Shown here in pieces: positions 14,815-16,821 of a stretch of 16,821 nucleotides of DNA (the stretch's first letter is position 1; each line of letters opens with the position of its first letter). Made by a program: the position numbers and the translations under genes. The notes beneath the pieces were generated by a model that saw only the letters and a program-made list of their open reading frames with translations, ran no database searches and had not been told where the DNA came from. Source of the stretch: Acetobacteraceae bacterium (lineage in GTDB: Bacteria > Pseudomonadota > Alphaproteobacteria > Acetobacterales > Acetobacteraceae); NCBI GenBank assembly GCA_027323595.1, contig DAHWBL010000341.1, positions 1-16,821 of the forward strand, read 5' to 3'.

Positions 14815-14843
14815 AAAATTGGAGCCCGCGGCGTTCTTGTCAA
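14815..14843 (-). promoter_or_regulatory. Sigma-70-like promoter of the efflux operon
   Basis: On the minus strand there is a perfect -35 box TTGACA (14838-14843), a 17-base spacer and AATTTT (14815-14820), a 3-of-6 match to the -10 consensus. The expected start of transcription falls inside the palindrome at 14786-14812, consistent with repression by steric block. The perfect -35 and ideal spacing in such G+C-rich DNA make this better than chance. Confidence 0.6.
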
Positions 14844-14916
14844 CCACCGCACCGCAGCATGGCGCCGAACGACGACGTGACTTGCCGCTAACCCGCTGAT
14901 CGCGCAGGAATGGTCC

Positions 14917-15567
14917 ATGTCCGAAGCCGAAAGCCTCTCGCCGGAAAAACGCGCCCAGGTGCTGGCCGGGGCGACCAAGGTGTTTGCCGAGGACGGCTAT
15001 GAGGGGGCGAGCATGTCACGCATCGCCCTCATCGCCGGGGTGTCCAAGGGCACGCTGTACAATCATTTCGCCTCCAAGGCGGAACTTTTCGCCGCCTATG
15101 TCGCGCAGCAATGCTCGGCGCGGCTGAACCAGGTATTCGAGGCGGAGGATTTCTCCGCCCAGGGCGGCGCGACCGCCGACCCGGCCGCCGTGCTGCGCGG
15201 CATCGGCACCCGCATGATCGAGATGATGCTCTCGCCCACGGGCCTGACCATCTACCGCGTGGTGACCTCCGAGGCGCCGAAATTCCCCGATCTGGCCCGC
15301 ACCTTCTACGACGCGGGGCCGGCGCGGGCGATCCGCACCCTGGCCGACTGGCTGGAACGCCAGAGCCGCGCCGGGCGGCTCGATGTGCCCGATCCGCGCT
15401 TTGCCGCCGAGCAGTTTTTCGCGCTGTGCCAGGCCCGCGTGTGCCTGCGTCGGGTGCTGCACGTGGATCAGACCAACTCGGCCGAGGAGATCGCCAGGGT
15501 GGTCGATGCGGCGGTGGCGATGTTTCTTGCCGGGCTGCGCGCCGATCCGGCCGGCCCAACCCGGTGA
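14917..15567 (+). CDS. TetR/AcrR-family transcriptional repressor (AefR-like C-terminus)
   Basis: 216 residues; ATG 14917 has AGGAA six bases upstream. The N-terminal helix-turn-helix is clear: 'RAQVLAGATKVFAEDGYEGASMSRIALIAGVSKGTLYNHFASKAELFAAYV' (about residues 12-62). The C-terminal ligand/dimer domain has 'SPTGLTIYRVVTSEAPKFPDLARTFYDAGPARAI', which resembles the AefR-like C-terminal family. Divergent orientation to the emrA-emrB-outer-membrane factor operon, plus the shared palindrome, make local repression of the efflux genes the likely role, relieved by a pump substrate. The gene is also joined to the downstream aldolase by a GTGA overlap, so repressor and aldolase are probably on one transcript. 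Confidence 0.92.
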   Translation: MSEAESLSPEKRAQVLAGATKVFAEDGYEGASMSRIALIAGVSKGTLYNHFASKAELFAAYVAQQCSARLNQVFEAEDFSAQGGATADPAAVLRGIGTRMIEMMLSPTGLTIYRVVTSEAPKFPDLARTFYDAGPARAIRTLADWLERQSRAGRLDVPDPRFAAEQFFALCQARVCLRRVLHVDQTNSAEEIARVVDAAVAMFLAGLRADPAGPTR

Positions 15568-16208
15568 GCGCGCTCGCCGACGCGCTGGCCGCCGCCTATC
15601 GCCGGCTCGACGATGCCGCGATGATCGTGGCATCCGCCGGCAATCTGTCCGCCCGCACCGACGAGGGCATGGTGATCAGCCCCACCGGCGCGCGGGCGGA
15701 CAGCATCACCGGGGCCGCGATGGTGCCGATGACGCTGCAGGGCACCCACTGTGGCGCGCTGCTGCCCTCGTCGGAATGGCACATGCACGCCGCGATCTAT
15801 CGCGCCTTTCCCGCCGCCGGGGCGGTGGTGCACACCCATGCCGACGCCTGCACCGCGCTGGCGTGCCTGGGGGAGCGCCTGCCGCCGTTTCACTACATGC
15901 TGGCCGAATTCGGCGGCGACGATGTGCGCTGCGCCGCCTATGCCACCTTCGGCACCGAGGCACTGGCGGACGCGGCGGTGGCCGCCCTTGCCGGTCGCAG
16001 CGCCTGTCTGCTCGCCAGCCACGGCATGATCTGCCACGGGCGCGACCTCGACGCCGCGGTCACCACCGCGCTGCGACTCGAATCGCTGGCGCGGCAATAT
16101 CTGCTGGCGCGCTCGGCCGGCCGGCCGAAGCTTCTCTCCCCCGCGCGGATGCGCGCCGCGCACGCGCGCTATCGCTCCTATGGCCAGCAGCCGGAAAGCC
16201 CCGCATGA
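15564..16208 (+). CDS. Class II aldolase/adducin-family protein (FucA-like)
   Basis: 214 residues from GTG 15564, which overlaps the tetR stop as GTGA. The frame stays open far upstream inside tetR, but homology begins at this start. The class II aldolase fold is shown by 'VASAGNLSARTDEGMVISPTGA' (phosphate-binding loop), 'SSEWHMHAAIYRAFP', 'AVVHTHADACTALAC' and 'LASHGMICHGRDLDAA'. The catalytic acid E71 and the Zn ligands H90, H92 and H153 have the same spacing as E73, H92, H94 and H155 of L-fuculose-1-phosphate aldolase. It should therefore be an active Zn-dependent aldolase, or a decarboxylase or epimerase of the same family, on a sugar-phosphate-like substrate. The substrate is not determinable, since no sugar kinase or isomerase is adjacent. 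The stop overlaps the next M20 start (ATGA). Confidence 0.9.
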   Translation: MSALADALAAAYRRLDDAAMIVASAGNLSARTDEGMVISPTGARADSITGAAMVPMTLQGTHCGALLPSSEWHMHAAIYRAFPAAGAVVHTHADACTALACLGERLPPFHYMLAEFGGDDVRCAAYATFGTEALADAAVAALAGRSACLLASHGMICHGRDLDAAVTTALRLESLARQYLLARSAGRPKLLSPARMRAAHARYRSYGQQPESPA

Positions 16209-16821
16209 ACACCGATCTCGACCGCATCCTCGCCGATCTCGATGCCGGGATGCCGCAGGCGACGCAGCGCCTGTGCGACCTGCTGCGGATCGCCTCGGTC
16301 AGCGCCGACCCCGCGCACGCGCCCGATTGCCGCGCCGCCGCCGGCTGGCTGCGCGCCGAACTGGACGCCATCGGCTTCACCTGTGCGCTGCACGAAACCC
16401 CCGGTCAGCCGATTCTGGTCGCCCATCACCCCGGCACAGGCGGCCCCTGCCCGCCGGTGCCGGGGCCGCGCCTGCTCTATTACGGGCATTACGACGTGCA
16501 GCCGCCGGACCCGCTGGCGCTGTGGCGCAGCCCGCCGTTCGAGCCGACCATCACCGATGGCCCGCACGGCGCGCGCGTCACCGCCCGTGGCGCGGTGGAC
16601 GACAAGGGCCAGGTGATGATGTGGGTGGAGGCGCTGCGGGCCTGACACCGCGCCGCCGGCGGCCCGCCGGTGCCGGTGACCATCCTGATCGAGGGCGAGG
16701 AGGAGATCGGCAGCCCCAGCCTGGAGCCGTTCCTCGCCGCCCACCCCGACGCGCTCGCCGCGGACGCCGCGATCATCAGCGACACCGGCATGTGGGACAT
16801 CGACACCCCGGCGATCACCAC
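16205..16821 (+). pseudogene. M20-family dipeptidase interrupted by an in-frame TGA, 3' end beyond window
   Basis: ATG 16205 overlaps the aldolase stop (ATGA). The first 146 codons encode a normal M20 N-terminus: 'LCDLLRIASVSADPAHAPDC', metal motif 'YYGHYDVQPPDPLALW' (H95, D97) and 'RGAVDDKGQ' (D132-D133). Codon 147 is TGA (16643-16645). The same frame continues without a shift for 58 more codons to the window end: 'HRAAGGPPVPVTILIEGEEEIGSPSLEPFL', including the catalytic/ligand Glu cluster 'EGEEEIGS' (E165-E167). Homologues usually read 'EALRAW....GG.PVPV' here, so the stop looks like a single TGG (Trp) to TGA change. The product before the stop lacks the catalytic Glu, so it would be inactive. 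The family resembles CNDP/PepV-like dipeptidases. A sequencing error is the main alternative; a recoded TGA is unlikely because TGA ends most genes here. Confidence 0.8.

Noticed and set aside
15111..15563. Upstream extension of the aldolase frame inside tetR
   Set aside because: The residues have no aldolase homology and overlap a conserved TetR protein; GTG 15564 gives the FucA-like length and residue spacing.
16643..16645. TGA read as selenocysteine or as Trp by an altered genetic code
   Set aside because: TGA ends most other genes in this window, the position is not a catalytic Cys/Sec site in M20 enzymes, and there is no sign of a recoding hairpin.

Overview
The window is very G+C-rich, gene-dense DNA with long alphaproteobacterial-type operons, frequent 4-base start/stop overlaps, some GTG/TTG starts and no RNA genes, CRISPR array or insertion sequence. 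The base composition and gene families would suit an Acetobacteraceae-like (or related) alphaproteobacterium; this is an inference from style, not from a marker gene. No stretch longer than about 150 bases lacks a gene.

Region A (1-4874, +): three consecutive SPFH/band-7 (HflK/HflC-like) membrane proteins, the first cut by the left edge, followed by a P1B-type metal ATPase that has no N-terminal heavy-metal-binding domain. The middle SPFH protein carries a histidine cluster just before its membrane anchor. This is the best candidate for a poorly described system: a metal pump with dedicated SPFH scaffold proteins.

Region B (4892-8475): a purine-salvage/catabolism block. A PuuE-type allantoinase is divergent from a bicistron of an M20 amidohydrolase and an 8-oxoguanine deaminase. 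Deamination of 8-oxoguanine yields urate, and urate oxidation leads to allantoin, the PuuE substrate; the enzymes joining the two steps are not in the window. A short nested inverted-repeat element lies after the deaminase gene.

Region C (8578-10498): a compact EAL-domain phosphodiesterase with an unrecognised N-terminus, overlapping tail-to-tail by 38 bases with an orphan periplasmic substrate-binding protein (NMT1/SsuA type, Tat-like signal).

Region D (10561-15567): a complete tripartite drug-efflux operon on the minus strand (EmrA-like adaptor, EmrB-like DHA2 transporter, NodT-type outer-membrane factor), divergent from a TetR repressor. The intergenic gap holds a recognisable promoter and an almost perfect 27-base palindrome right after its -10 box, the expected operator.

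Region E (15564-16821, +): coupled to the TetR gene by a GTGA overlap are a class II aldolase with all four FucA-type active-site residues and an M20 dipeptidase. The dipeptidase frame is interrupted by one in-frame TGA, with conserved family motifs resuming in the same frame, so it is called a pseudogene (or sequencing error). It runs off the right edge.
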